Shown: positions 52,476 through 60,762 of the stretch, one piece after another
Layout: each line of letters begins with the position of its first letter
Position numbering within the stretch: position 1 is the first letter of the stretch
Source of the DNA: Roseicyclus persicicus
Lineage (GTDB): Bacteria > Pseudomonadota > Alphaproteobacteria > Rhodobacterales > Rhodobacteraceae
Direction: 5' to 3'
Assembly: GCF_012395815.1 (NCBI RefSeq)
Contig: NZ_JAAZQQ010000004.1
Location: 1-64,000, forward strand
Length of the DNA stretch: 64,000 nt
Program-made: the position numbers and the translations under genes
The notes under the pieces: model-generated
The model's database searches: none
The model's input: only the letters and a program-made list of their open reading frames with translations
Told to the model about the DNA's origin: nothing

Positions 52476-53690
52476 TCACCGCTCCTTCAATTTGACGCTG
52501 GAGTTGTAGAGGTTCATCAGCGCCGAGATGATCAGGCTGGTGATCAGGTAGAAGATGCCGAGCAGCAGCATCCCCTCCAGCTCGCGTCCGGTCTGGTTGA
52601 TGGTGATCCCGCCCAGCGTCGAGCGCACGTCCATGTAGCCCACGGCGATGGCCAGCGACGAGTTCTTGGTCAGGTTCAGGTACTGCGAGATCAGCGGCGG
52701 GATGATCACCCGCAGCGCCTGCGGCAGGATGATCAGCTGCATCGTGCGGTTGGGCTGCAGGCCGAGCGCGAAGGACGCCTCGGTCTGGCCCTTGGACACC
52801 GCGAGGATGCCGGCGCGCACGATCTCGGCGATGAAGGCCGAGGTGTAGAGCGACAGCGCCAGCCACAGCGCGATGAAGGAGTTGCGGATCTGCACCCCGC
52901 CGGTGAAGTTGAAGCCGCCGAGCTCGGGGTATTCCAGCGACACCGGCCGGCCCATCACGAAATAGGCGAGGAGCGCGGGCACGAAGAACAGGCCCAGCGA
53001 GATCCACAGGACGGGCAGCTGCTGGCCGGTCGCTTCCTGGCGCCGGCGGGCGTACCAGCGCAGGGCGAAGATGCCGACGATGGACAGCAGGAACACCGCC
53101 ACCACGAGGCCCGAGCCCTCGGCCCAGACCGGGCGCGGGATGTAGACGCCGCGGTTGGAGATGGCGACGCTGTCCCACAGGATCATCGAGGCGCTGCCGC
53201 CCTCGCGGAATTCGCGGGGCTGGGGGGTGGCCTCGGTCATCACCGCGAAGACGATGAGGATCCAGATCAGGAGCGGCGTGTTCCGCATCGCCTCGACGTA
53301 GACCGTCATGATGCGGGCGATCAGCCAGTTCTTGGACAGCCGCAGCACGCCGGCGAGGACGCCGATGACGGTGGCGAGGATGCAGCCGAGGAAGGCGACG
53401 AGCAGCGTGTTCAGGATCCCCACCACCGCGGCGCGGGCGTGCGTGTCCTGCGAGGAGAAAGGGATCAGCTGCTGGTTGATGTCGTAGCCGGCGGTGGTCC
53501 AGAGGAAGCCGAACCCGATGTCCTTGCCCAGCGCGGCCAGGTTGGTCACCGTGTTGTCGACCAGCTCGACCAGCAGCGCCATGATCAGCATGGCGGCGAC
53601 GACCTGGATCGTCAGGGAACGGTACCGCGAGTCGTACAGCAGCTGGCTGAGGCGAAAGGATTCGCGCGGGGGTTCGGTCACGTCTGCCAT
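52476..53690 (-). CDS. bztB: Glutamate/glutamine/aspartate/asparagine ABC transporter permease
   Basis: A 404-residue permease with about eight TM segments. Core motifs: VYVEAMRNTPLLIWILIVFA, AEIVRAGILAVSKGQTEASF (EAA loop), LIILPQALRVIIPPLISQYL and LNLTKNSSLAIAVGYMDV. ATG 53690 is preferred to GTG 53696 because GGAG stands five bases before it. Between bztA and bztB are 140 bp with a GC-rich hairpin (GGGCCCGGGCA/TGCCCGGGCCC-like, near 53798-53818) that may set the level of the membrane genes. Confidence 0.93.
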   Translation of the reverse strand: MADVTEPPRESFRLSQLLYDSRYRSLTIQVVAAMLIMALLVELVDNTVTNLAALGKDIGFGFLWTTAGYDINQQLIPFSSQDTHARAAVVGILNTLLVAFLGCILATVIGVLAGVLRLSKNWLIARIMTVYVEAMRNTPLLIWILIVFAVMTEATPQPREFREGGSASMILWDSVAISNRGVYIPRPVWAEGSGLVVAVFLLSIVGIFALRWYARRRQEATGQQLPVLWISLGLFFVPALLAYFVMGRPVSLEYPELGGFNFTGGVQIRNSFIALWLALSLYTSAFIAEIVRAGILAVSKGQTEASFALGLQPNRTMQLIILPQALRVIIPPLISQYLNLTKNSSLAIAVGYMDVRSTLGGITINQTGRELEGMLLLGIFYLITSLIISALMNLYNSSVKLKER

Positions 53691-53830
53691 GCGCACTCCG
53701 CTACGTAGGGGACACAGGTCCGGCCGGTCGGCGTCGGGACGCCCGGCGGAACGGCTGCGTGTCGTTTGGTCGGAAGGACGGTCAGAGGAGACGGGGCCCG
53801 GGCAGTGCCCGGGCCCCGCTCATCACGAGA

Positions 53831-54853
53831 TCAGCGGAACGGCGGCGAGTACAGCAGGCCGCCATCGGTCCACTGCGCGTTCAGGCCGCGCGCCAGGCCG
53901 ACGGGGGTGTTTTCGCCGATGTTCTGCTCGAACACCTCGCCGTAGTTGCCGACGGCGGCGATCACGTTGACGGCCCAGTCATTGGCCAGGCCCATCATGG
54001 CGCCCAGTTCGCCCTCGGTCCCGAGGAGACGGTTGATCTCGGGGTTCGCGGTCGGCGCGGCGGCCAGTTCGCGGACGTTGGCCGAGGTCACGCCGTACTC
54101 TTCGGCGGCGACCAGCGCGTTCAGCGTCCAGCGGACGATGTCACCCCAGTCGTTGTCGCCATGGCGGACGACCGGGCCGAGCGGCTCCTTGGACACGATT
54201 TCCGGAAGGATCACGTGCTCGGAGGCGTTCTCGAAGGTGGCGCGGGTCGCGGCGAGGCCCGACACGTCGGTGGTGTACACGTCGCAGGCACCGGCGAGGT
54301 ACTGCTGCTGGCCTTCGGCGTTGGTGGCGACCGGGACCGGCTCGTAGGTGATGTTGTTCACGCGGAAGAAGTCCGCGAGGTTGAGTTCGGTGGTGGTGCC
54401 GGTCTGGATGCAGACGGTGGCGCCATCAAGCTCGGTGGCCGAGGACACGCCGAGGTCCGAGCGAACCATGAAGCCCTGGCCGTCGTAGTAGTTGACGCCC
54501 ACGAAGTCGAGGTTCAGGTCGGTGTCGCGCGAGTAGGTCCAGGTGGAGTTGCGGACCAGCACGTCCACTTCGCCGGCGGCCAGCGCGGTGAAGCGGGTCT
54601 GGCTGGTCAGCGGGACGAACTCGACGGCCTGCGGGTCACCGAGGACCGCAGTGGCGATGGCCCGGCACAGCGAGACGTCGAAGCCCTGCCAGACGCCGTT
54701 GGCGTCGGGGGCGGCGAAGCCCGCCAGACCCTCGTTGGAACCGCACAGCAGCGACCCCCGGGCCTGGACCTGCTCGAGCGTCGACTGCGCCGACGCGAGG
54801 CCGGCCGCGAGACCGGCGACGGCGAGCGTGCCGAGAAATACGGATTTCTTCAT
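53831..54853 (-). CDS. bztA: Glutamate/glutamine/aspartate/asparagine-binding protein
   Basis: A 340-residue periplasmic SBP_bac_3 protein. Signal peptide about 1-22 (VFLGTLAVAGLAAGLASAQ). Mature start TLEQVQARGSLLCGSNEGLA, GFDVSLCRAIATAVLGDPQA, and SRDTDLNLDFVGVNYYDGQG are typical of the general L-amino-acid binding proteins. It is first of the operon and has a 236-bp untranslated upstream space to the next gene. Confidence 0.94.
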   Translation of the reverse strand: MKKSVFLGTLAVAGLAAGLASAQSTLEQVQARGSLLCGSNEGLAGFAAPDANGVWQGFDVSLCRAIATAVLGDPQAVEFVPLTSQTRFTALAAGEVDVLVRNSTWTYSRDTDLNLDFVGVNYYDGQGFMVRSDLGVSSATELDGATVCIQTGTTTELNLADFFRVNNITYEPVPVATNAEGQQQYLAGACDVYTTDVSGLAATRATFENASEHVILPEIVSKEPLGPVVRHGDNDWGDIVRWTLNALVAAEEYGVTSANVRELAAAPTANPEINRLLGTEGELGAMMGLANDWAVNVIAAVGNYGEVFEQNIGENTPVGLARGLNAQWTDGGLLYSPPFR

Positions 54854-55089
54854 GTTTACCTCTTCCTGATGGACCGCCCGTTGGGCTGTGATTGTTGTGC
54901 CCTTTGGGCCTTGGCATAAGTCCGTGGGAGGCTCATGCCCCCTCACCGCCGCCAAAATGGGCAAAAGCCACGCAGGAGGTCAAGTGCAACAGATGCGGTT
55001 TTCCCTGCGTCAAGCACAAGCAATCAGCGATCACTCCACATCCTGCCCTGTTTTTTTGCAATGTCCGCCGACAACTGGCCAAGACGGCG

Positions 55090-55806
55090 TCATTCACAGC
55101 CTGCCATGTCCCAGAACCGCCGGGCCGCGTGGAAAGCGGCGCGCTTGTGGGCGGCGGCGGCTTCGGCCTCCTCGTCGGGGCCCCATTGTTCGATCTGCCA
55201 GTCCTCATCGATTCGCGACAGCGACCACCCGGTTTCGGCGTCGAGGCGGCCCGCGGCCGTCGCCAGCCCGATGACGAGCGAGCCCGACAGGGTCACGAGG
55301 TCGTGCAGAGCGGTCAGGCGGAAGGCGTCGAGCGCCGCCACATGCGCCGCCAGCGCGTCGAGCGACGCCTGCGGCTGCGCCACGGGCAGGATGCCCACGG
55401 TCGGAAGCAGCCGCGCGCCGTGGGTCTCGGCGGCCCAGTCGAGCAGCGGGTCCCAGGCGGCGGCCTGGCGGGCCTGCAGCGCCTCGGGCGTGTCGGCGCG
55501 GTGGCAGGTCAGGTCCGTCTCGGCATAGGCGGCCAGCATCGCGGCCACCTCGGGCTGCTGCGGGACCACGCGCTCCAGCGCCGAGTTGGCGGCGCGGGTC
55601 ACGGGCATGGTCAGCGGCCGGATCTCGTCGTCCTGCGCGGCCCATTCGGCGGCGATGGCCTCGGCCATCACGCGGGTCGGCAGGGTGAGGGGCAGCTTGC
55701 CCGGCGTCATCACCCGGCGCGCGTCGAGGTGGACGGAGAACCCGCCCTCGGCCTCGCCCACCGAGACCTCGCGCCAGAAGCGCCGTGCCTTCCATCCGCC
55801 CGTCAT
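55090..55806 (-). CDS. ATP12-family F1-ATPase assembly chaperone
   Basis: A 238-residue ATP12 (AtpAF2-like) protein: KARRFWREVSVGEAEGGFSV, HLDARRVMTPGKLPLTLPTR, AIAAEWAAQDDEIRPLTMPV, TDLTCHRADTPEALQ and LSLIGLATAAGRLDAE-like regions. In mitochondria it binds the F1 alpha subunit; in alphaproteobacteria it is thought to do the same. ATG 55806 overlaps the HAD gene stop by 4 bp. It is last in the crcB-rluC-HAD-atp12 operon. Confidence 0.92.
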   Translation of the reverse strand: MTGGWKARRFWREVSVGEAEGGFSVHLDARRVMTPGKLPLTLPTRVMAEAIAAEWAAQDDEIRPLTMPVTRAANSALERVVPQQPEVAAMLAAYAETDLTCHRADTPEALQARQAAAWDPLLDWAAETHGARLLPTVGILPVAQPQASLDALAAHVAALDAFRLTALHDLVTLSGSLVIGLATAAGRLDAETGWSLSRIDEDWQIEQWGPDEEAEAAAAHKRAAFHAARRFWDMAGCE

Positions 55807-56483
55807 GACGCGGGACATATCCGATCGAGCGCCGCGGGCAAGTCGGAGAAGCGGTCGAGCACGTCGATCGCGCCGGCGGCGCGCAGCCGGTCGATAGGGT
55901 GGTAGCCCCACGACACGCCCAGCGCCGCGACGCCGGCGTTGCGGGCCATCTCCATGTCGAAGCTGGTGTCGCCCAGCATCACCGCGCGGGCCCGGTCGAT
56001 GCCGGTCTCGCGCAGGCAGGCCTCGATCATCGAGGGGTGCGGTTTCGAGGCGTGGTCGTCGGCGACCTGCACCGAGGCCAGGACGCCGCGCAGCCCGTGC
56101 AGGTCGAGGATATGGTCCATCCCGCGCCGCGACTTGCCGGTGGCGACCGCCAGCAGCGTGCAGTCGTCGGCCACCAGCGCGTCGAGCGTCGCGCGGACGC
56201 CGGGGAACAGCGGCGACAGCACCATGCCGTCGAAGCGGTCGCGCAGCGTGGAGAAGGCGTGCTTGTAGGCCTCGACCAGCGCGTCGGCGCGGTCGGGGTG
56301 GTCGGTGGCGAGCACCCCCATCGCCACCGGCAGCGACAGGCCCACGACCGACCGGATGCGGTCGCGCGGGGGCGGGGTCAGGGCGTTGGCGGCGAAGGCC
56401 ACCTCCATCGACGACACGATATGGTCCTGGCTGTCGATCAGCGTTCCGTCGACGTCCAGGATCACGAGCCGCAGGTCGGTCAT
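55803..56483 (-). CDS. HAD-superfamily hydrolase (phosphoglycolate phosphatase-like)
   Basis: A 226-residue HAD. Motif I LVILDVDGTLIDSQDHIVSS (nucleophile Asp), motif II LLAVATGKSRRGMDHIL (Thr/Ser), motif III Lys in HASKPHPSM, motif IV VMLGDTSFDMEMARNAG. The helical cap lies between motifs I and II, as in phosphoglycolate or beta-phosphoglucomutase-type enzymes. Both ends overlap neighbours by 4 bp. The true substrate is unknown. Confidence 0.88.
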   Translation of the reverse strand: MTDLRLVILDVDGTLIDSQDHIVSSMEVAFAANALTPPPRDRIRSVVGLSLPVAMGVLATDHPDRADALVEAYKHAFSTLRDRFDGMVLSPLFPGVRATLDALVADDCTLLAVATGKSRRGMDHILDLHGLRGVLASVQVADDHASKPHPSMIEACLRETGIDRARAVMLGDTSFDMEMARNAGVAALGVSWGYHPIDRLRAAGAIDVLDRFSDLPAALDRICPAS

Positions 56484-57523
56484 GGCTCCTCCTCGAAGGG
56501 GTCGGCGGGCACGTCGGCGGCGCGCCATTCCAGCGCGTCCCAGGTCCGCTGCATGTGCTGCGGCAGCGGGGCGGTGACGGTCAGGCGCGCGCCGGTGACG
56601 GGGTGGGTCAGGCTGATGGAGCGGGCGTGCAGGTGCAGCTTGCGGCTGATCTCGCCGCCGAGCTGCGCGCCCCAGCCGTCGCCCAGGTTCTCCTGCCCCG
56701 AGCCGCCGTACTTGCCGTCGCCGACGACCGGGTGGCCGATGGCGGCCATGTGCGCGCGCAGCTGGTGGGTGCGGCCCGTGACCGGCTGCAGCGCCACCCA
56801 GGCGGTGCGGCCGCCCAGCGCCGACAGCACGGCGTAGTCGGTGACGGCGGGCTTGGCGCCCTCGGTCGCGGCCACGGCGTCGGGGTGGACGGTGACCATC
56901 TTCTCGCCCTCGCCGCCCTTGCCGTGGCCCGGCGCCTTGACGAGGCCGAAGCGGATCACGCCCATGCGCGGGCTGGGCACGCCGGCAACGGCGGCCCAGT
57001 AGATCTTGCGGGTGTCGCGGGCGCGGAAGGCGCGGGTCAGCGCCTCGGCGGCCTTGCGCGAGCGCGCCAACAGGAGGACGCCCGAGGTGTCCTTGTCGAG
57101 CCGGTGGACGAGGCGGGGTTTCTCGTCGGCGTCGAAGGTCAGCGCCTCGGCCAGCCCGTCGACATGGCGGGTGACGCCCGAGCCGCCCTGGGTGGGCAGG
57201 CCCGGCGGCTTGTTGATGGCGAGGATGTGGGCGTCGCGGTAGAGCACGGCCGCGCGGATCATCTGCGCGTCGGCGTCGGAGATGCGCGGTTTCGGCGGGG
57301 CCTCGGGCGCCTCGGTCTCGGGCAGGGGCGGGACGCGGACCTGCTGGCCGTCCTCGATGCGGGTGGCGGGCTTGACCCGGCCGCCGTCGACGCGGATCTC
57401 GCCCTTGCGGCACATCTTCTCGATGCGGCCCTGCGGGATGTGGGGGAACTGCCGGCGGAACCAGCGGTCGAGCCGCTGCCCGCCCTCGCCCGCGGCCACC
57501 GTGAGGGTCTGGACGCCGCTCAT
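56480..57523 (-). CDS. rluC: 23S rRNA pseudouridine synthase RluC-type
   Basis: A 347-residue RluA/RluC-family synthase. N-terminal S4 RNA-binding part (GQRLDRWFRRQFPHIPQGRI, KGEIRVDGGRVKPAT), then the catalytic HRLDKDTSGVLLLARS with the nucleophile Asp, and LQPVTGRTHQLRAHMAAIGH. RluC makes pseudouridines 955/2504/2580 in 23S rRNA of E. coli; equivalence is assumed. It overlaps crcB and the HAD gene by 4 bp each. Confidence 0.92.
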   Translation of the reverse strand: MSGVQTLTVAAGEGGQRLDRWFRRQFPHIPQGRIEKMCRKGEIRVDGGRVKPATRIEDGQQVRVPPLPETEAPEAPPKPRISDADAQMIRAAVLYRDAHILAINKPPGLPTQGGSGVTRHVDGLAEALTFDADEKPRLVHRLDKDTSGVLLLARSRKAAEALTRAFRARDTRKIYWAAVAGVPSPRMGVIRFGLVKAPGHGKGGEGEKMVTVHPDAVAATEGAKPAVTDYAVLSALGGRTAWVALQPVTGRTHQLRAHMAAIGHPVVGDGKYGGSGQENLGDGWGAQLGGEISRKLHLHARSISLTHPVTGARLTVTAPLPQHMQRTWDALEWRAADVPADPFEEEP

Positions 57524-57894
57524 GCGAAGCTCCTTCCGAGGGCGAGGCCGACGACGAGCGCCGCGATGGACAGCGTGACGTTGGCCAGCACGTAGAGCGC
57601 CGCCAGCCCGAGCGCGCCGCGTTCGTAGAGCGTCACCGCCTCGAGCGAGAAGGCCGAGAAGGTGGTGAAGCCGCCGAGGATGCCGGTCGCCATCAGCGGC
57701 GACAGGTGCGTCAGGCCGCGATGCGCCGCCAGCGCGATGAAGAGGCCCATGGCCAGCGAGCCGAGCACGTTGACCGCCAGCACGCCCAGCGGGAACGGCG
57801 TGTGACCGAACAGGCGGACGAGGCCGATGCCGGTGAGGTATCGGAGCACGGCGCCGAGCGCGCCGCCGAGGGCGACTTGTATGACAGGGACCAT
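57520..57894 (-). CDS. crcB: Fluoride ion channel CrcB
   Basis: A 124-residue Fluc channel with four TM helices: VIQVALGGALGAVLRYLTG, FPLGVLAVNVLGSLAMGLFI, LSPLMATGILGGFTTFSAFS and ALYVLANVTLSIAALVVGLA. The key GFTTFSAFSLE and NVLGS are intact. It exports toxic fluoride as a dual-topology dimer. ATG 57894 fits; the longer frame would start inside the palindrome cluster. TTGACT at 57925-57930 may be its -35. No crcB-type fluoride riboswitch is visible in the 135 bp upstream. Confidence 0.94.
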   Translation of the reverse strand: MVPVIQVALGGALGAVLRYLTGIGLVRLFGHTPFPLGVLAVNVLGSLAMGLFIALAAHRGLTHLSPLMATGILGGFTTFSAFSLEAVTLYERGALGLAALYVLANVTLSIAALVVGLALGRSFA

Positions 57895-57961
57895 ATTTGC
57901 CGGTTTGGGTCGGGGCGTGCAGCGAGTCAATGGGCAGCTCTTGCCCGGGACCGCAAGGCGC

Positions 57962-58028
57962 CGAAAAACTGCAGTTTTTCGCACGGGAAAACTGCAGTTT
58001 TCCCGTGCGTTTTCCGTGCGGAAAACGC
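57962..58028. repeat. Three tandem palindromes, two with an AAAACTGCAGTTTT core
   Basis: Palindromes at 57962-57981 (arm CGAAAAACTG), 57980-58009 (30 bp perfect; arm CGCACGGGAAAACTG) and 58007-58028 (arms GCGTTTTCCG and CGGAAAACGC, with a TG centre). Neighbouring palindromes share 2-3 end bases. Centres are at 57971.5, 57994.5 and 58017.5, exactly 23 bp apart. They occupy the space between the rarA stop (58030) and the crcB start region on the same strand. The arrangement mirrors the cluster at 50063-50152, with a different core. Confidence 0.85.
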
Positions 58029-58029
58029 G

Positions 58030-59343
58030 CTACCCCTTCCGTTTCGCGCGCAAGCCCTCGAACCAGTCGAGCCGCTTCTTCAGCTCGCGCTCGTAACCGC
58101 GTTCGACGGGCTCGTAGAATTTCGCCCTCGACATGGTCTCGGGGAAATAGTCCTGCCCCGAGAATCCGTCCTCGGCGTCGTGGTCATAGGCATAGCCGGC
58201 GCCGTAGCCCTGCGCCTTCATCATCTTGGTCGGCGCGTTCAGGATGTGCTTGGGCGGCGGCGCGGACCCGGTGGACCGGGCCGAGGCGCGGGCGGCCTTG
58301 TAGGCGACGTAGGCCGCGTTCGATTTCGGCGCGAGGGCGAGGTAGATCACCGCTTGCGCCAGCGCCAGTTCCCCCTCGGGCGAGCCCAGCCGCTCGTAGG
58401 TGGCCCAGGCGTCGAGGCAGTGGCGCTGCGCCGCGGGGTCGGCCAGCCCGATGTCCTCCACCGCCATGCGGGTGATGCGGCGGGCGAGGTAGCGCGGGTC
58501 CTCGCCGCCCTCGAGCATCCGGGCGAACCAGTAGATCGCCGCGTCGGGGTCGGAGCCGCGGACGGATTTGTGCAGCGCCGAGATCAGGTTGTAGTGCGCG
58601 TCGCCCGACTTGTCGTACTGCGCCGCGCGGCGTTGCAGGCGCTGCGCCAGCTGGTCGCGGGAGAGCTGGCCGTCGGTCTTCCAGGCGGCGACCTGTTCCA
58701 CCAGGTTCAGGAGCGCGCGGCCGTCGCCGTCGGCCATCTCGACCAGCGCGGCCCGCGCCTCGGGGCGGAGCGGCAGGGGGTGGTGCAGCTCCAGCTCGGC
58801 ATGGGCGATCATGCGCTCCAGCGCGTCGGCGTCGAGCCGGTTCAGGACCAGCACCTGCGCGCGCGACATGAGGGCGGCGTTCAGCTCGAAACTGGGGTTC
58901 TCGGTGGTCGCGCCGACCAGCAGGATGGTGCCGTCCTCCATGTGCGGAAGGAAGCCGTCCTGCTGCGCCTTGTTGAAGCGGTGGATCTCGTCGACGAACA
59001 GGAGCGTGCCCTGCCCGTTTCCGTGCCGCAGCTTGGCAGCCTCGAACACCTTTCTCAGCTCGGGCACGCCGGTGAAGATCGCGCTGATCTGCACGAAATG
59101 CAGCTGCGTCTCCTGCGCCAGAAGCCGGGCGATGGTGGTCTTGCCCACCCCGGGCGGGCCCCAGAGGATCAGCGACGGCAGCGCCCCGCTGTCGAGCATC
59201 ACCCGCAGCGCGCCCTCGGGGCCGAGCAGGTGGTCCTGCCCGATGACATCGGCCAGCCGCGCGGGGCGCAGCCGGTCGGCCAGCGGGCGCGGGCCGCGGG
59301 CGGGGGGCTCGGCCCCGGGGGCGCTGTCGAACAGGTCGGGCAT
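58030..59343 (-). CDS. rarA: Replication-associated recombination protein A
   Basis: A 437-residue AAA+ ATPase of the RarA/MgsA/WRNIP1 family acting at stalled forks. Walker A LWGPPGVGKTTIARLLAQET, Walker B TLLFVDEIHRFNKAQQDGFL, sensor LLVGATTENPSFELNAALMS and arginine-finger SRAQVLVLNRL, then the C-terminal tetramer domain (HYNLISALHKSVRGSDPDAA, YWFARMLEGGEDPRYLARR). The stop is two bases from the palindrome cluster. Confidence 0.95.
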   Translation of the reverse strand: MPDLFDSAPGAEPPARGPRPLADRLRPARLADVIGQDHLLGPEGALRVMLDSGALPSLILWGPPGVGKTTIARLLAQETQLHFVQISAIFTGVPELRKVFEAAKLRHGNGQGTLLFVDEIHRFNKAQQDGFLPHMEDGTILLVGATTENPSFELNAALMSRAQVLVLNRLDADALERMIAHAELELHHPLPLRPEARAALVEMADGDGRALLNLVEQVAAWKTDGQLSRDQLAQRLQRRAAQYDKSGDAHYNLISALHKSVRGSDPDAAIYWFARMLEGGEDPRYLARRITRMAVEDIGLADPAAQRHCLDAWATYERLGSPEGELALAQAVIYLALAPKSNAAYVAYKAARASARSTGSAPPPKHILNAPTKMMKAQGYGAGYAYDHDAEDGFSGQDYFPETMSRAKFYEPVERGYERELKKRLDWFEGLRAKRKG

Positions 59344-59387
59344 GGCAGGGCCAAGCTATGCGCCCGGCCCCGCCACCACAATCCGCC

Positions 59388-59975
59388 TCAGTGCATCTTG
59401 GAGGCCATGGACACGAAGAAGCAGCGGTGCGCGACGCCGCCGATCTTCATCACCGGGCCGGCGGGGTCCATGTCGATGCCGAGGCGCCGGCCCAGCCGCG
59501 GGATCGCGATGGGCAGGAGGCCGATCAGGATCGAGGCGCCCAGTTCCCGGGCCGAGCGCACCATGTGCCCCATCAGGGACATCTGCACCGCGTGGCGGAT
59601 CTCGGTCTCGACGCCCTCGGCCACGAACAGGCGGTTGGCGTCCCAGATGTGGTCGGCGATGGGCGCGGGCTGGTCGAGCAGGTTCGACGGGATCGACTCG
59701 AGCAGGCCGCGCTGCGCGTCGCGCACCATGTAGGAATAGACCCCGCAGCGCGCGGTGGTCGGCGTGAGCCGCACGCCCGCCAGCACGCGGTCGCCGTCAT
59801 GCACGCAGACCCAGCGGCTCTGGGCGGTGTCGTACTGGTCGAATTCCATCCCGTCGGCAGCGGGCAGATCCCAGCGCATCTCCTCGATGAAGGTGCGGTG
59901 GCGCGCCCGCAGCATGTTCGAGAACAGCACCCCGTGCTGGTGCATGTTGGCGAAGGACAAGGTCGTCATTTCCAT
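59388..59975 (-). CDS. luxI: LuxI-family acyl-homoserine lactone synthase
   Basis: A 195-residue autoinducer synthase. The conserved residues of the family are visible: Arg in MLRARHRTFIEEMRWDLP (including Phe and Trp), the DGMEFDQYDT acidic stretch, Arg/Leu in VLAGVRLTPT, and the E-containing ANRLFVAEGVETE. It makes an N-acyl-homoserine lactone from SAM and an acyl-ACP; chain length is not predictable. ATG 59975 follows the luxR stop by 84 bp on the same strand, so luxR-luxI is probably one unit. Confidence 0.9.
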   Translation of the reverse strand: MEMTTLSFANMHQHGVLFSNMLRARHRTFIEEMRWDLPAADGMEFDQYDTAQSRWVCVHDGDRVLAGVRLTPTTARCGVYSYMVRDAQRGLLESIPSNLLDQPAPIADHIWDANRLFVAEGVETEIRHAVQMSLMGHMVRSARELGASILIGLLPIAIPRLGRRLGIDMDPAGPVMKIGGVAHRCFFVSMASKMH

Positions 59976-60059
59976 GGATACATCCCCTCGGTTGGCCGGT
60001 CGTGTCTTGACCGCACCGCGAGGGGGGCACCCCCAGGTTGCTCAGCTGTCAGTCCCGGT

Positions 60060-60671
60060 TCAGAGCAATCCGTACTCCTTGGCCCGCTGCACGGCCTCGG
60101 CCGTGGTGCGCGCCATGAGTTTTTGCCTGGCAGACGTCAGGCGCGCCTTGAAGGCGCTTTCGGATATGCCCAGTCGGGCGGCGGCAGCTGCATGGCGGTC
60201 CCCCTCCGCGATGCATCTCAAGGCATCCACCTGCGCCCGGCTCAGCCGGGCGGGCGGCTCGGACAGGTCGTGCATCCGCTGCACGATCCTCAGGATATGG
60301 GCCATCTCGGCGTCGGTGAACTCGCGGTCCGCCCGGCTGGCCCCGGCGATGGTGCGCGACGACATCGGGCCGAGCGAGGCGATCATGCCGTAGACGAGGC
60401 CGTAGCCCGCCGCCTCGGGCAGGATCCCGAACGGGTCGGGCAGGCCGATCTGCGACCAGCGCCGCGTGCCGGTGTGGCTGAGGCCCCAGGCCAGCGTCGG
60501 ATCGCGCAGACCGTAGAGCTTGGCGGTGTACACCTCCTGCCATTCGTCCGGGTAGGTGTTCACCATGATGAGCGGCGACACGTAGCGGATGTGCAGGCCC
60601 ACGGCAAAGCCGGCCGGCGCGGCCAGCGACAGCTCATGCAGCAGCAGATCCAGAACCGGCGCCTTGGACAT
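60060..60671 (-). CDS. luxR: LuxR-family quorum-sensing regulator
   Basis: A 203-residue regulator. The N-terminal part is the autoinducer-binding domain (GFAVGLHIRYVSPLIMVNTY with PDEWQEVYTAKLYGLRDPTL and WGLSHTGTRRWSQIGLPDPF, containing the conserved Trp/Tyr/Asp/Pro positions). The C-terminal HTH_LUXR is LSRAQVDALRCIAEGDRHAA then LGISESAFKARLTSARQKLM. ATG 60671 is chosen over GTG 60677 because TAGG fits only it. An 18-bp palindrome lies 12 bp upstream and suggests autoregulation. Confidence 0.87.
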   Translation of the reverse strand: MSKAPVLDLLLHELSLAAPAGFAVGLHIRYVSPLIMVNTYPDEWQEVYTAKLYGLRDPTLAWGLSHTGTRRWSQIGLPDPFGILPEAAGYGLVYGMIASLGPMSSRTIAGASRADREFTDAEMAHILRIVQRMHDLSEPPARLSRAQVDALRCIAEGDRHAAAAARLGISESAFKARLTSARQKLMARTTAEAVQRAKEYGLL

Positions 60672-60683
60672 CAACACCTACCG

Positions 60684-60701
60684 AAAAGGACATGTCCTTT
60701 T
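60684..60701. promoter_or_regulatory. lux-box-like 18-bp perfect palindrome
   Basis: AAAAGGACATGTCCTTTT stands 12 bp upstream of the luxR ATG and 61 bp upstream of a divergent small ORF. Dyad symmetry and position match operators of LuxR-family proteins. On the plus side TTGCCG (60709-60714), 16 bases, TATTGT (60731-60736) could be a promoter. Confidence 0.65.
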
Positions 60702-60762
60702 AGACAGGTTGCCGAAAATGCGGTCAACCGTATTGTTTCCAAGGTTTTGAACGGTGAGACGA

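Noticed and set aside
57895-58029. Fluoride (crcB) riboswitch
   Set aside because: The conserved GGNGAUGG/CUCC-like aptamer parts are not visible; the space is taken by the palindrome array.
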